Of a DNA stretch of 64,000 bases, positions 22,716 through 34,261 are shown piece after piece (within the stretch, counting starts at the first letter, position 1; each line of letters opens with the position of its first letter). The stretch is from Piezodorus guildinii (lineage: Eukaryota > Arthropoda > Insecta > Hemiptera > Pentatomidae): assembly GCA_023052935.1 (NCBI GenBank), contig CM041292.1, forward strand, positions 112,683,436-112,747,435, written 5' to 3'. The position numbers and the translations under genes were made by a program. Below the pieces are notes generated by a model, which saw nothing but the letters and a program-made list of their open reading frames with translations, was not told the DNA's origin and did no database searches.

Positions 22716-23010
22716 GTTTGTTTATTTATTTAACGTCACTTTATGCTACTATGGCTATTCGGACGATGCTACAGTGGGAGTCCTGAATTTCGCCTATCCA
22801 GGTTTTATTAGGATAGGGATCTTTAACGAGTACCTGCCATCGCACAGGCTCGGGACCTCCTTTTTTTCCCCCGGGACCTCCCCTCCGAAGGACGGCATAA
22901 CTAAGATTTTTTTACTCCCATTAAAAAATCCTAGGACAACCTGCGGGTTTGAACCCGTGACCTTAGGCATGGGAGGCTGTTATGCTAGCCACCCAGCTAC
23001 AAGTGATTCC
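22716..23010 (-). repeat. SINE-A copy with 13-bp target duplication
   Basis: The flanks AAGTATACCATTT at 22703-22715 and 23011-23023 are identical, giving exact ends. Minus-strand order: tRNA-like head with box-A core TAGCTGGGTGGC (complement of 22987-22998), box B GGTTCAAACCC (complement of 22945-22956), tRNA-unrelated body, and an AAATAAATAAACAAAC tail. A second SINE-A lies 36 bp away in the same orientation. The element should depend on a LINE for mobility; which one is unknown. Confidence 0.92.
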
Positions 23011-23181
23011 AAGTATACCATTTAAAAACCTTTCTAAAAAACTTAACTGCTGTAGAGTAAAATACAGATTGTGTTCACACAAATGTAAAGTGCCATAAAT
23101 CCTAGAAGTATGCAATAAAAATACATTGTTAACAAATTGTATGAGGTTGAGCCAAATAACAAATCATTTCATGAAAATGTC

Positions 23182-23187
23182 TTTATT
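23182..23187 (-). terminator. Candidate polyadenylation signal of the Gr gene
   Basis: The first AATAAA on the minus strand downstream of the Gr stop codon, 453 bp away. No other canonical signal was seen between 23188 and 23639. The position is plausible for a 3' UTR but unproven. Confidence 0.4.
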
Positions 23188-23639
23188 TTTACAATATTTT
23201 CTTAAAAAGTTACACAACGTTCTCCTTACTTGGTCCATCCATATATAAAAAAATATATGAAATGATTATTTAACATAATATAATATAATGTACTATAAAA
23301 CCATTTGTTAAAAAAAGTAATATTTCGTCTATGTTTCGGTACTTTGTCCCCGTTAACATTAGTTTTTATAGTGTCTATGAAATCCAAAAAGTCTTGATTA
23401 TAGGCACAAAACCCCCAAACATTGACTCAATATAAAAAATGTTTTAACCGAAAAAAGAATATTTTGGTATAAACAAAAATTAGATTAAAAAAATATTTTG
23501 GAACATTGAAGTGCTCAAAATATTTTTTTTTTAATGTTAAAACTTCCTAAAGTAAGGGTATAGCAAGATAAATATATTTTTCATTTAATATAATATGGAG
23601 CGAATTTCTGATAATATTATGCAGGTTTCTTTTTTCAGT

Positions 23640-23711
23640 TCATGGTCCTGTGTCCTGGCTACTACGGAACTGAACAAGAACTATGAGGTAAGTGATTCCA
23701 CCAGAGATAAG
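23640..23711 (-). CDS. Gr exon 7: TM7 and C-terminus
   Basis: Acceptor CTTTTTACAG before 23711; 23 codons and a TGA stop at 23642-23640. LISGGITYLIVLVQFRSSQ carries the T-Y-x(5)-Q-F signature that defines insect gustatory receptors, followed by a short cytoplasmic-side tail. It joins exon 6 in phase 0 across a 260-bp intron. Confidence 0.93.
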   Translation of the reverse strand, partial: LISGGITYLIVLVQFRSSQDTGP

Positions 23712-23971
23712 CTGTAAAAAGAAAGATAATGTTTTACGATTCGAAATAAATTTCTATTAAAAGGAATATACCATTTCCTTAAATATTTCATATTTTAACG
23801 CTTTAAAGCAGCGGTAGCTTTCTTTCTCTTTTCCCGTAATAAACGACATTTAAACTACTGCAACGAAAATCTTGCTTAAGCTCATGCTGAACAACATCCA
23901 ATATAAGTATGTGAGTGAATATTTATCTCTATCTATTTACCTTATGTATATATATAAAATATGTTACTCAC

Positions 23972-24061
23972 CGAAACCAAATATTTTCGATTGAGATTGA
24001 TAAAACCACAGAGCTCAAAATTTGGATAATGGAAATGTATTGTTTGTATGAATAGATTAAC
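23972..24061 (-). CDS. Gr exon 6: pre-TM7 block
   Basis: A 30-codon exon with acceptor TTTTCCATTTAG before 24061 and a perfect GTGAGT donor after 23972, phase 0 on both sides. It encodes VNLFIQTIHFHYPNFELCGF then INLNRKYLVS. The F-x-x-C-G-F-x-x-L-N-R motif is a Gr hallmark just before TM7. Confidence 0.92.
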
Positions 24062-25046
24062 CTAAATGGAAAAAATAAAATTATTATTTAAGTGTTATAT
24101 TTGGAAAATGTAAAATTAAAAAAATATTGTTTTTTGTAACAGAAAAATAGTCAACAATATTCTTTATTTATCAAACAATAAAAAGAGGACATCCCTAGAG
24201 AAGCCCCAACATCGGCGGATCGGCCTGTATAGTAAACAATATAAAATACACTGCCTTGGTTTTTTAATTTTAGTTATTCAAAAGCCGAATCCAGGGCAGT
24301 AGAACGTTGTAAAACCTAATATGAATTCCAAAATAGAATCTTTCCTTTTGAATTGAATATTAATAATTGACCGTTGGGAAATTCAGGAGGAAAATAATCT
24401 GTGTGGTAGTCAAAAAAAGATAAATAATGAGATAGTCAAAACTATAAAATAAATACATAATTTCATTTGCACTGTATTCACTTTTTGATGTATACCCATC
24501 ATCCTTTTATTTTATTTTTTTTAAATTCTCAAGAGACAAATAACATAATCTTTCTTTGAGATCTTCTTGTTCTTTCAGTAGACTTTCATTCTTTCCAAAA
24601 ATGCTTGTTTACGTACATCAGACCACTTTGATCTGTACTGTATAGTGTTTTACTTGCCTAGAAATTGCTGGTTTTATGCCAGTATGTATTACTGCCAGTT
24701 TTATGATTGTCATTTATTGTAGTTTATTTTATTTTAAGGCTATCTATATGAATTAAATTAAGAAGAATTTGTTAGAATTATAGGTATTCTAGACCCTAAC
24801 ATGGTTATGATCCATTATTATAATTAACCCTCTCGTATTTTTGTTTTTCACCCCTTCCTATACGAGGGTTTTGGGCCCGGGGGGGGTACGCACTAGTATT
24901 TAGAGAATACTGCCTTACCCAGCCATCTTACTCTCAATTATGTTGTAATTATGCACAACAGACAGCAATATAGGGTATGTTTTCCCTTCACAGATACTAT
25001 TACACATCGAATCTTGATCCCCGGCTCGGCAAGCGTTGCAGTCGAG
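24062..25046 (-). other. Gr intron 5 part, no gene
   Basis: AT-rich intron sequence. A C/G-rich knot at 24874-24888 (GGGCCCGGGGGGGG) stands out but has no assignable role. Confidence 0.5.
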
Positions 25047-26149
25047 TAAGGGCCTTTTCACACATAGACGGCTGACGTCCAAACGGTTTATAATCCTAGG
25101 CTTATCAGCCGGGCAAACGGTCGTTGAGATAGGGACATAGTTGGAGCTTTCACACATACACGGCTGCCGTAAAAAGGCTTATCTGCCATGAAGCAGCCGT
25201 GCATTACCACTGAAACCACACGGCGCCGTGTAATTTATTTTGAATAATAATTAAATTTTGTTTCAATATAGACCAACTAATATCATTGTATAACACAACT
25301 AATATAATAAATTAATTAATTACGTAAATCAATGTTGAATAATTTGAATTTTTTTTTATATTAATTTAATAAAAGTTTTTTCTAGTATTCACAGCTATGA
25401 TTTAAATAATTATTTAACTTACACGGACATACTAACAATCTAATACGGAGCATGGCCACTAGTAACATGCCGGACAATACTCGCAGAAGACTGAAATGAT
25501 GCTGGATGAGGGACCTTCTAAGCTAAATCCTTGCCGCTATCTTCTCTCCATGATGCCTACAACGCCAACTACCATTCCTTCATCATCACATTCGCTGATT
25601 GTCAACATTTATTGACAGGTGTGAATGAAAAAATTTGAAGGTAAAAAAAAATAAAATAAAATAATTATTTCGTCACAAATCTATAGCTACAAAGTGTTAT
25701 GTAATTAATGACTTGCTGAAATGGTAGCTTTTAATTTAAAATTGTTTTAACTAGTTAATGCAATTATGATCATAATAGCAGGCAATTATCATTGTTGAAT
25801 TCTTATAAAATGTTGCTTTCAACTTTATATGTTCACTCTTATGTATTATAATCTAAGAAGTATTTTTATTAAATTAAAATATTTAATAGATGCATAACAA
25901 ATAAAAGAAGGATAGATGAAAACAAATTAAAAGAAACATTTGCATAAAAGAAAATTCCAAAAATGAATTAATTAGAATCCGCAACACTATTTATATTTAA
26001 TAACTATAAAACTTAGTTATTTAGTATCTGGTAAATTCAGTGAAGTAAACTTTTACTTATGTTTTGAAATTTATTATCCCTTTTTATAAATAATTCAAAT
26101 ATGTTAAGAATTCATATTCTTTGCTGCTGAAATTGCTGAAAACTGTGGG

Positions 26150-27330
26150 ATTGGTTTTCAACGCGGGAAAAAATATTCCTTCTTTAGTTAATAACTAATT
26201 GTTTCATAGTTTATATTTATCCATTTTGGTTTATTATTTTCAATAATGAAACTTTGTAATCGACAAAAAAAAAATGATAAAAAAAAAAATAACCCCAACT
26301 TAAAATTTGTTTCAAGATGCGTAGAATCCGAATAAAAAAAAAAATCCGTTTGTCCGCCGTCCACCGAACGCCCACTTTCGCGGCATTTCTCCGAAACTAC
26401 TGGACCATTTTTTTTTTTAATTCGCCACAAAAATACTAGTCCATTCAACGATGATCCTAACACCTAGACATTGATTGATATCTGCTGGTTAGTTTTAAAA
26501 TGACGGCCGATTAAATGTGATTTTATTTAATAACTCTTATCTCTATTTTTGAAGAGAGAAAAAAAATTATTATTGTTTTTTAACCAAAAAAAAAAAAACG
26601 CGAATAATTATATAAAAGAGCAAAAAGAAAAGAAAAATTGAAATTTTTTACATAATTATGCTTACAACTCAGTTATTTTTGAAGATAGAGAAAAGTGTTT
26701 TAGAATCAGTACAGCTCGATAAAAAAAAAAATTAATAAATAAAAAAAAAAATCATATGTATGTATATTCAAGTAACCAATTATAATAGATGTAATTACAT
26801 TAAAAATCAGTTATTATTAAAGAAAGATAAAAATCGAAAAGAATTTCGAGATCAAGACAACGCGACGGATAAAGTGTAAAGAAAAAAAAAATCATCTTAT
26901 ACGGTCAAGCCACAACTTATAAGAGATGTGATACACTGATAACTCGGTTATTATTGATGAAATGGAAAAAATGTAAGGTTTTCTGGAATCAAGAAATTGT
27001 ATTTGAATTAAAATCGAAAGAAAAGGAAACAGTAACGCAGTCCTGTATAAACGCTTTTGGTTTATTAATTTCAATAATGAACGTTTGTAATCGACCAAAA
27101 AAAAAAAAATAATAATAACCCCTCCTCAAAATTTGAGAGCTTACGTTTCAAGATGCGTACTACAACAACTAGTATAGATATTGCGATTTGAAATCAGTGG
27201 TAGTATTATGATATGTTGTTTTGAATTAGTGCTTTTCATATTACTTAATTGCATATCAACAGCCATATAAACAATTATGCCCTAATATTGTTATTTGGAA
27301 ATAATAAACCATTGTGTAATAATTTGCAGT
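26150..27330 (-). repeat. Repeat K copy (reverse) nested in the Harbinger-like element
   Basis: Read on the minus strand it starts AATTATTACACAATGGTTTA near 27328. It passes the GTAAGCTCTCAAATTTTGAG block and TTTGGTCGATTACAAACGTT, and ends with the CAGTAGTTTCGGAGAAATGC and GGACGGCGGACAAACGG blocks. Several (A)n runs mark it. No coding function is seen. Confidence 0.6.
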
Positions 27331-27549
27331 GTTTTTTTTTATCACTAAGATTGAGAAAAAGATAATTAATTATCAATATATACTGAATTAAAGGTATCAA
27401 GAGGGCCTTTTGTTGAGGAGATATGAAACAAGCTTAAATACCTGACTGCAGTTTTTTTTATTTTTGCTGTTGTTACTATTTTATTTTAGAGCTACTCTAT
27501 CAAAGCAATCGTTATTCAAGACTATTATATTAAATTATAAAAATTATTA

Positions 27550-27600
27550 TATTTTAAAGTTAGTATAATTATCAATTATAATTATACTAACTTTAAAATA
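27550..27600. repeat. Perfect 23-bp palindrome with 5-bp loop
   Basis: TATTTTAAAGTTAGTATAATTAT arms at 27550-27572 and 27578-27600 are exact reverse complements. It lies inside the Harbinger-like element and could be the junction of a small foldback insertion. Confidence 0.85.
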
Positions 27601-28300
27601 TTTTATGTTTCATATTACTAATATATTATATCATAAGTAAATATTTCATGTTGTATGTATTGATTTAATACATGAATCTTAAAAGAAATGCTGATCATTA
27701 AAATAAAAAGAATTACGAAATACAATTCGTTATATATTGATTACAATCAAAAGTGAACATTAAACAGCATAAGGTTATTACTATTAAATATTCAAAATAC
27801 ACAATACTAATCCAATATAGGGTATTACTATTTGATAATGGAACAACAATGTATTATTTTTATCATCTCTTACATTTGTCATGAGTCAGTTCTTAATCCA
27901 TAATGGAAATTGATACTGAGTATAATGAGCCACATACTCCATTTTCTCTGAATTAATTAAAGGTCAACCCAATATAACCTTTTATTTGTTTGTCTCTTAA
28001 TTTTCTTGATAAGCAAACAGACCGCTGAGAGTTGTTCGTGCTCCATTATTTAACTGAAAATTGAAAGATAAAACAACTGAAAGAAGAAAAATAAGATAAA
28101 CCGCGTAGCTGCCGCATAGAGGCGTGTAACGACCGTGCATAGCCGTGTAGCGGCCGCATATAGCCGTGTACGGCACATTTCCCTATCTCGGCAACTATAA
28201 GTGGACGGCAGCCGTGTACGTGTGAAAAGGAGGGGGATTAACGACCAGCACGGAAGATAAACATTTTTACAGCAGCCGCCTATGTAAGAAAAGGCCTTAA

Positions 28301-28904
28301 GACTTGTTGTCTACTTATTTTATTAGTTCCTTGATGAAACCCATGCCGAATATATCAGCGATATAAGTGTTTCCCCATAAATCATAATTTAATCCTTTAT
28401 GCAGCGGATTGTAAGAGGAACTAATAACCAAACTATTAATTTTCTCGATCAATTTATCAAAAAAGCCTTTTTCCATTAATAAATAAATCAATCTTTTGAC
28501 TCCACCGGAGAAGAGGGGAAGGGTAGAAAGGCCCTGCAAAATCTGAATAGAGGGCCGTGAAGCAGGACATGGCAGCAAAGAGGTCTAACGGAGAAGGGCT
28601 GCATATATAGAAAACACAGGTTTTCAGAAGTACTGAGTTTAGGAATGTGACAAGTTGCAGAACCCCAAAATAAAAATTACTTCCACTGTTTTCAAAAACT
28701 CAGCCTACTACTTACTATAAAGCTGTGTGATCGACAGTTTAATGGTTGATTAAATATGGGATTCAGGGGTTCTGCAATACAGCTTTATTTATTTATTTCC
28801 TTTTCTTATAGCGACTTCCACCACATCAAATATGCTTCACCATTCATCGAAACCAGTCATTAAACTAGCTCGGCTAAATTTCATACGGGAGTGAGACACA
28901 TTCA
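28301..28904. other. Gr intron 5 part, no gene
   Basis: An 87-codon open frame on the minus strand (28315-28578) shows no motif and no splice sites in register with the Gr exons; treated as chance. Confidence 0.4.
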
Positions 28905-28964
28905 TTTGTTTGTTTGTTTATTCTTTTAACGTCACTTTTATGCTACTATGGCTAATCGGACGAC
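28905..28964 (-). repeat. SINE-A 3' end, 5'-truncated, with 9-bp target duplication
   Basis: Only the tail (TTTGTTTGTTTGTTTATTC) and the ACGTCACTTTTATGCTACTA block remain. ACACATTCA flanks it at 28896-28904 and 28965-28973. Confidence 0.8.
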
Positions 28965-29000
28965 ACACATTCACTAAAAATTCTTTTTACTTTCAGCTTC

Positions 29001-31185
29001 CTCAGCTCTAGACGTTTCAACCTCCTGCCTCCTGACTCCCCTACCTACTGGCCAACTGATCCTAACCGTAATCCTGACATCCTTGACTTCTTCATTCACA
29101 GCGGATTAGGCTCCCTAAACATGTCGGTGACTCGCCTTGATGAACTGTCCTCTGATCATAGTCCATTGCTCCTTAAAGTATCCCTAATTCCTATTCCTAA
29201 ACCCACCTCACCGTCATTTATCAGAGGACCAGTAAACTGGGACCTTTTTCGCCAAATCCTGACCAATGATATTGACCTCAGAGTGAAACTCAAAACTCCA
29301 GATGACCTTGACGATGCCGTAAACTCCTTCACCATCGCTATTCAACAAGCTGTTTGGACTGCCTCCTCTCCCAAGCACTCCCAGATAAGTCATAACCAAA
29401 ATCATTTACCACAACACCTCATCCGCACCAAACGCCGATCCAGATCCTTATGGCAACGCACCCGTCACCCACAGATCGCCGCTCCTATAACTTTTATTGT
29501 AGACAATTAAAGAGGGAGCTGGCGACCTTACGTTCCCAATCCTTTAGTTCCTTCCTTTCTTCTCTTTCGGCTTGTGACAATTCCCTGTGGAATGTCACCA
29601 AGAAAATTCTAAAATCCCACCATATTTCCCATCCCCTCCGTCGTAGTAATGGTTCCTGGGCTGCGTCTGATGAAGACAAAGCCGAGGAACTTGCCAAATA
29701 CGTTTCCGAAGTCTTCACACCTCATCCAGAATCCCATCCAAACCACACTGCAGTAGTGGAAGAGTTCCTTCAGTCTCCAATCCCGCTTTCATTACCTCCT
29801 AAAGCAGTTAATCCCTCTGAGGTCAAATATCTTCTCCGAAAACTTGCACTCCGTAAATCTCCTGGATACGATCTCCTCACTCCTCAGATTCTCAGACAGC
29901 TTCCATCTAAAGCCGTTATATTTCTTACATATATTTACGACTCCATTCTACGCACTACTCATTTTCCTCTCTTATGGAAACATTCCACAATAATTCTCTT
30001 CCTAAAACCAGGTAAACCTCCTAACACTACATCATATATACCTATCAGCCTACTCCCAATCCTTTCAAAAATCTTAGAAAAAATCCTCCTCAAACGAATA
30101 TTACCTTTATTAGAATCCCACACTATTCCTTCCTATCAATTTGGATTCCGTTCCCAACATTCAACCGTTCAGCAAGGGCTCCGAGTCGTTGACCATATTT
30201 CCTCTGCCCTTGAGAACAAAGAGTACTGCTCGGGTGCATTTCTGGACATAACGCAAGCATTTGACCGGGTGTGGCACCCGGGATTGCTCTTTAAGCTCAA
30301 AAACCATTTACCCCAATCCTTATACCTAGTCCTCCGATCCTATCTATCAAACCGCTCCTTCCGAGTTCGTTGTGGTGCAGAATATTCCCATTATTATCCA
30401 GTCGAATCCGGTGTTCCTCAGGGCAGTGTCCTTGGTCCTATCCTCTACAATATATACACAGCTGATATTCCTCTTTGCCCTAATACCTTCCTTGCAACGT
30501 ACGCTGATGACACAGCTATCCTATCCTCTCACTTAGATCCCGAAATTGCATCTACAGGCCTCCAAACGCACCTTTCTCAAATTGAAGACTGGTGTAACAA
30601 CTGGAGAATCAAAGTCAATCAATCCAAATGCAGACATGTCACCTTTACCCTTCGAAAACAATCCTGCCCTCCAGTTCTCTTTAACTCCGTTCCGCTTCCT
30701 TTCTCCGACACAGTCCGGTATCTTGGCTTCCTTCTGGACAAAAGACTAACTTGGAACCCGCATACTAGACTTCAACGACAAGAACTTAATCGACGATTTG
30801 GACAATTATACAGACTACTGAACAGAAAGTCTAAATTATCTATCGAGAACAAACTGCTAATATACAAGACAGTACTGAAACCTATCTGGACCTACGGACT
30901 TGAACTGTGGGAACAGCCAAATTTTCTAACATCAAACGCATTCAATCCTTCCAATCAAAAGTCCTCCGAACAATAGTTAATGCTCCTTATTATGTATCCA
31001 ACCATACCTTACACCGCGACCTAAATATTCCATTTATTTTAGACCTTATACCATTAAAATTCTCTAAATTCTATCAGAACCTTATCCATCACCCTAATCC
31101 TCTAGCTCAATCCTTATCCAGCTCCACACATCCTTATCATCCTCCTAGAAGGTTGAAACGGCAGTGGCCTCGAGACCTCTTGTAA
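29001..31185 (+). pseudogene. Jockey copy B ORF2 (partial): end of endonuclease plus reverse transcriptase
   Basis: In frame from the truncation point: LNMSVTRLDELSSDHSPLLL (end of endonuclease). The RT follows with LLPILSKILEKILLKRILPL, AFLDITQAFDRVWHPGLLFK, GVPQGSVLGPILYNIY and an intact ATYADDTAILS. The conserved end is RRLKRQWPRDLL then the stop at 31183. Two single-base losses, near 29457 and near 30912, split it into three frames. There are far fewer lesions than in copy A, so this insertion is younger. Confidence 0.92.
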
Positions 31186-31459
31186 AATGTATATTGGAGT
31201 TCTAGCATTGGCTAGATTCTCCACTCACGTGCTGTATGCTTGTGAATTGTATATAGGTATGAGTGACTTTTGTATATATTTTTATTAATTTTGTTTTGTA
31301 TATATTTATATTGTATTATTATTATATAAATTTATTGTTTTGTATATATCGTGTGAATGCAGTATGAATGTTGTACTTTATCCCTATTAAAAATGTCCTA
31401 AATTGGACAGATTGTAATATTGTTCAATAAAGAATTGTTTCTAATAAAAAATAAAAAAA
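29001..31459 (+). mobile_element. Jockey-clade LINE copy B, 5'-truncated, 13-bp target duplication
   Basis: TACTTTCAGCTTC occurs at 28988-29000 and 31460-31472, giving exact ends. It begins inside the endonuclease domain and continues through the RT, 3' UTR, AATAAA (31426) and a short A-rich tail. Sequence and order match copy A at 9958-12416. It lies antisense in the Gr intron between exons 5 and 6. Confidence 0.94.
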
Positions 31460-31479
31460 TACTTTCAGCTTCATTTTAA

Positions 31480-31925
31480 CATATGGGAACAGTTACAGGG
31501 AGTAAGGTTTGGACTAAAAGGAGGGCGCCGAAGAAGTTCCAGTCCAGAAGTGACCAAATTCTCTCCGCATACTTTGGCACGGTGTGCTGGAGCGTTATCA
31601 TGGTCGAGGTACCAGGTGTCCATTGTTGACTTATATCAAAATTTTTTCATGGACTCCATGACTTTAGGCCGACACTTCTCAGTTTACTACGTAGTTGTGA
31701 TTGTCTTCTGTGTATCCAAAACAACACGCTCTATAATTCTACTAGATCTGAAAAACACAGCGATCATTTTTTCTTTGCATGTTATGATTTCCTGACTATT
31801 ACATTTGTATGCTTATTGTCAAAGATCCAAACAGTAATTTCAGCATCTTTGGGCACTAAATCACGCGATGAGCCATTTGCTCTTCTGTGACACAATGAGG
31901 CACCCAAAGATAAAGTTTCTTTCAT
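31480..31925 (-). pseudogene. Decayed mariner-family transposase fragment
   Basis: The minus strand gives, across several frames, VWIFDNKHTNVIVRK, a KMIAVFF-like block, VVLDTQKTITTT, and YLDHDNAPAHRAK followed by ELLRRPPFSPNLTPCN. This is the order W-x-F-E/D, DNAPxHxA, PxSPxLxP of mariner transposases, though stops are frequent. The terminal repeats were not located. It differs from the 14610 mariner (LLQDNARPHTA). Confidence 0.7.
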
Positions 31926-33054
31926 TAACAAAGTTTATTTACCTTTAAATGAGTTCTCAGAATCGCATGAATTGATGGTGCATGAAGGTATAATGTATCC
32001 TCTATGTGTTGATATGTCACTTACCAGTCTTCATCATATATTTTACTTACAGAAGAAATGTTTTAGTTACTGACTTACGCGGCCTCTCTTCTTTTCAACA
32101 TCCTTCAGTTCTCCATTCGGTAAAGTTCTCCATTTTAAATTATCTATATCATATGATTATAATCGTACGAAAACGTACTCCCACCACTTACCGCGATTTA
32201 TTAAATGTTTTGTCACCATACGTTTGAGCAAAGCAGTGAACCTAAAATATTACCAGAAGCTTGCGCTCTACACGAGAACGGACATTTGGCGAACTACAAA
32301 GTTCGAGATCTACAATTAATTTGGCCTGATTCTCCAGTGAAGAATGTTTGCAACTTAGCGGTCTAATGAGTCTTTTAAGGCACGAGTTTTTGTAGTATAA
32401 TTAACTACAAATTTGGTTCTGTCTCACTCCTTTGTATCAGATACTACAACGATACCTGGTATTTCGAATCTGAAGCAATAGCATCGACTTGAGGCTAGTC
32501 CCAGATGCGTACGTTTTTACTTCTTCCTCGCCACAGGTTTAGTGTTCTCGCTCTACGTCTACCCTTCTCCGTTACCAAGCCTCTTCCAAACGTACCCTCT
32601 CACTATATGGCAGCATTTAGCTCTGCAGGTCTGCTTTCACTAATCTATCCCTCTATAAAGTAAAATATTGAAAATAATAAACCACTACAACTGAAAACAG
32701 CATCTGTGTCGAGTAAAGTTTTAAAAAAATAATAAAATGTATTGGTTTACGGTTTCTTCACAGTGTCAAGAGATAATTTAACCGAGGTCACGCACAACTT
32801 ACAGGTTTCCTCCCAATTAAGGGACTCTTTAAGACATTCACGCCGGCGTGTACCAACTACCACTCACGCCGCTCGATAGGACAATCATGTGTGAGCAACG
32901 ACACCAATGGCATCGGTTTGATCACAACGACTGCAATACGTCGTTACTTTTATATTTCCATTCATTGCAGAATCTCTATCCTTTTTTGGAAATGTATTCA
33001 TAACATTCCCGCCAGATAGATCAAAGCACTGTGAAAGTAATTGCCGAAGGGAAT
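31926..33054 (-). other. Gr intron 5 part, unassigned
   Basis: More balanced base composition than its surroundings, with CGCCGGCG-type words near 32841-32875. It may hold the upstream half of the decayed mariner or another old element. No motif was recognised. Confidence 0.35.
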
Positions 33055-33122
33055 TAAAAAGGAATTTCAGCCTCGGCGCGAACTTCCTCGATTAGTTCTC
33101 AGTTCTACACCCACTGAGCTAC
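33055..33122 (-). repeat. tRNA-like sequence (SINE head or tRNA pseudogene)
   Basis: On the minus strand: GGGTAGCTCAGTGGGTGTAG (box A), then AACTAATCGAGG and GTTCGCGCCGAGG in box-B position. Without a matching acceptor stem it is more likely a tRNA-derived SINE head or relic than a working tRNA. It lies about 110 bp downstream of Gr exon 5. Confidence 0.5.
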
Positions 33123-33229
33123 CCTGTTCTAATGAATATTTGTAAAACATCTGAAGTTATATTTACCGAAATGTATTTCAGTCTAGTTTCATTAAAAAAA
33201 AAAAAAAAATCAACATTAAAGAAGGATAC

Positions 33230-33301
33230 CTCTCGCTGATATTCTTTATCCCTTCCCATTAAGTTCAAATGTAGGAGTTCTGTTTGAACTTTTTTTCCCA
33301 C
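33230..33301 (-). CDS. Gr exon 5: intracellular loop before TM7
   Basis: A 24-codon exon with acceptor CTTTTTCAG before 33301 and donor GAG/GTATCC after 33230, phase 0 on both sides. It encodes VGKKVQTELLHLNLMGRDKE followed by YQRE. The V-x(4)-Q-x-x-L-L-x-L pattern matches the conserved loop before the last membrane segment, which forms part of the channel gate region in this superfamily. Confidence 0.88.
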
Positions 33302-33939
33302 CTGAAAAAGAAATAAAAATTGGTTCATTAACTGCATGATAGATGTTCAATTAATTTGTTTTTAAATTTCTTTATTAAAATTATGTCTCAAGATTCTAAG
33401 TGTCATGGCCGCTAATCAAGTTCAGTATTCGTATATGTCTGCCTTTGCCACTATTTAACTAATGTGAATTATAATACCAGCTTTTAGCATTTGCTAAGTC
33501 TAAAAACCTAAATCAACAAAACCTTCTAACATCATTAAACATCGAAATGAGAGAATTTTATTTTAATAGACTGCTCACTCTGTGAAACAGTTTGGGGACG
33601 TAGCAGTAATTCCATCTTTTATCAGGACTCCAAGTTCACGGTCTGGGCCCTAGAAACTACAGAGCATAAAATATTCGAGAAGTGACAAGCGCTGCATTGG
33701 CACCACCTTTCTTCTGATTCTTTCTCTATATCCCTGCTTAGTTTCTTTTTTTGTTTTCTGGTATTGATATTTTTTAAACATTATTAGTCATGACATAATT
33801 GTATCGGTGATAGAGTTAGATAATAAATACGCTTATATATCAACCATAGGCGGTTCTATGGTTGATATATAAAAAAAAGACGATCAAGAAGATAATAACA
33901 TTTCAGCAGTAAGTTTTTTCATTTCATTGTATAAAACAG

Positions 33940-34010
<71 letters not shown>

Positions 34011-34261
34011 TTTTTTATGGGGTTCTTGAATTAAAAAATAGACTGACAGTACATATTCATGGTAAAATAAAACGTATAATTGCAACAGAAACATTAATAT
34101 ACTGGAATAAGATGTTGTTAACTGTGGATAAGGAATGGTTGTATTGGTCAATAGAAGGAGCAGAATCCCAAAATAGAGAACAGATAAGAAGAACAAGATC
34201 ATATTTCGTGTGGTTGGAGTGGGTACAGGGTATATTATATTGGAAGAGTATATAGACAGGG
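33302..34261 (-). other. Gr intron 4 part, no gene
   Basis: AT-rich. Contains a 17-bp-arm hairpin at 33833-33872 and a (TA)n run at 33951-34003. Confidence 0.5.
33833..33872. repeat. Perfect 17-bp hairpin
   Basis: TTATATATCAACCATAG and its exact reverse complement are separated by GCGGTT. Confidence 0.85.

Larger units (their letters stand above)
25050..28297. mobile_element. PIF/Harbinger-like non-autonomous DNA transposon with nested repeat K
   Basis: The left end GGGCCTTTTCACACATAGAC and the right end (reverse complement AGGCCTTTTCTTACATAGGC) match imperfectly. Direct TAA copies flank the element at 25047-25049 and 28298-28300, the 3-bp TWA-type duplication of PIF/Harbinger. The inverted similarity extends about 110 bp inward, including TTTCACACATACACGGCTGC on the left. 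Both subterminal zones are dense in CACGGC/GCCGTG motifs, as transposase-binding repeats often are. No transposase frame is present, and about 1.2 kb of the interior is a repeat K insertion. It lies in the Gr intron between exons 5 and 6. Confidence 0.75.

Noticed and set aside
33055..33122. Functional tRNA gene
   Set aside because: Box A is good, but box B is poor and no closed acceptor stem is apparent; SINE head or relic is more likely.
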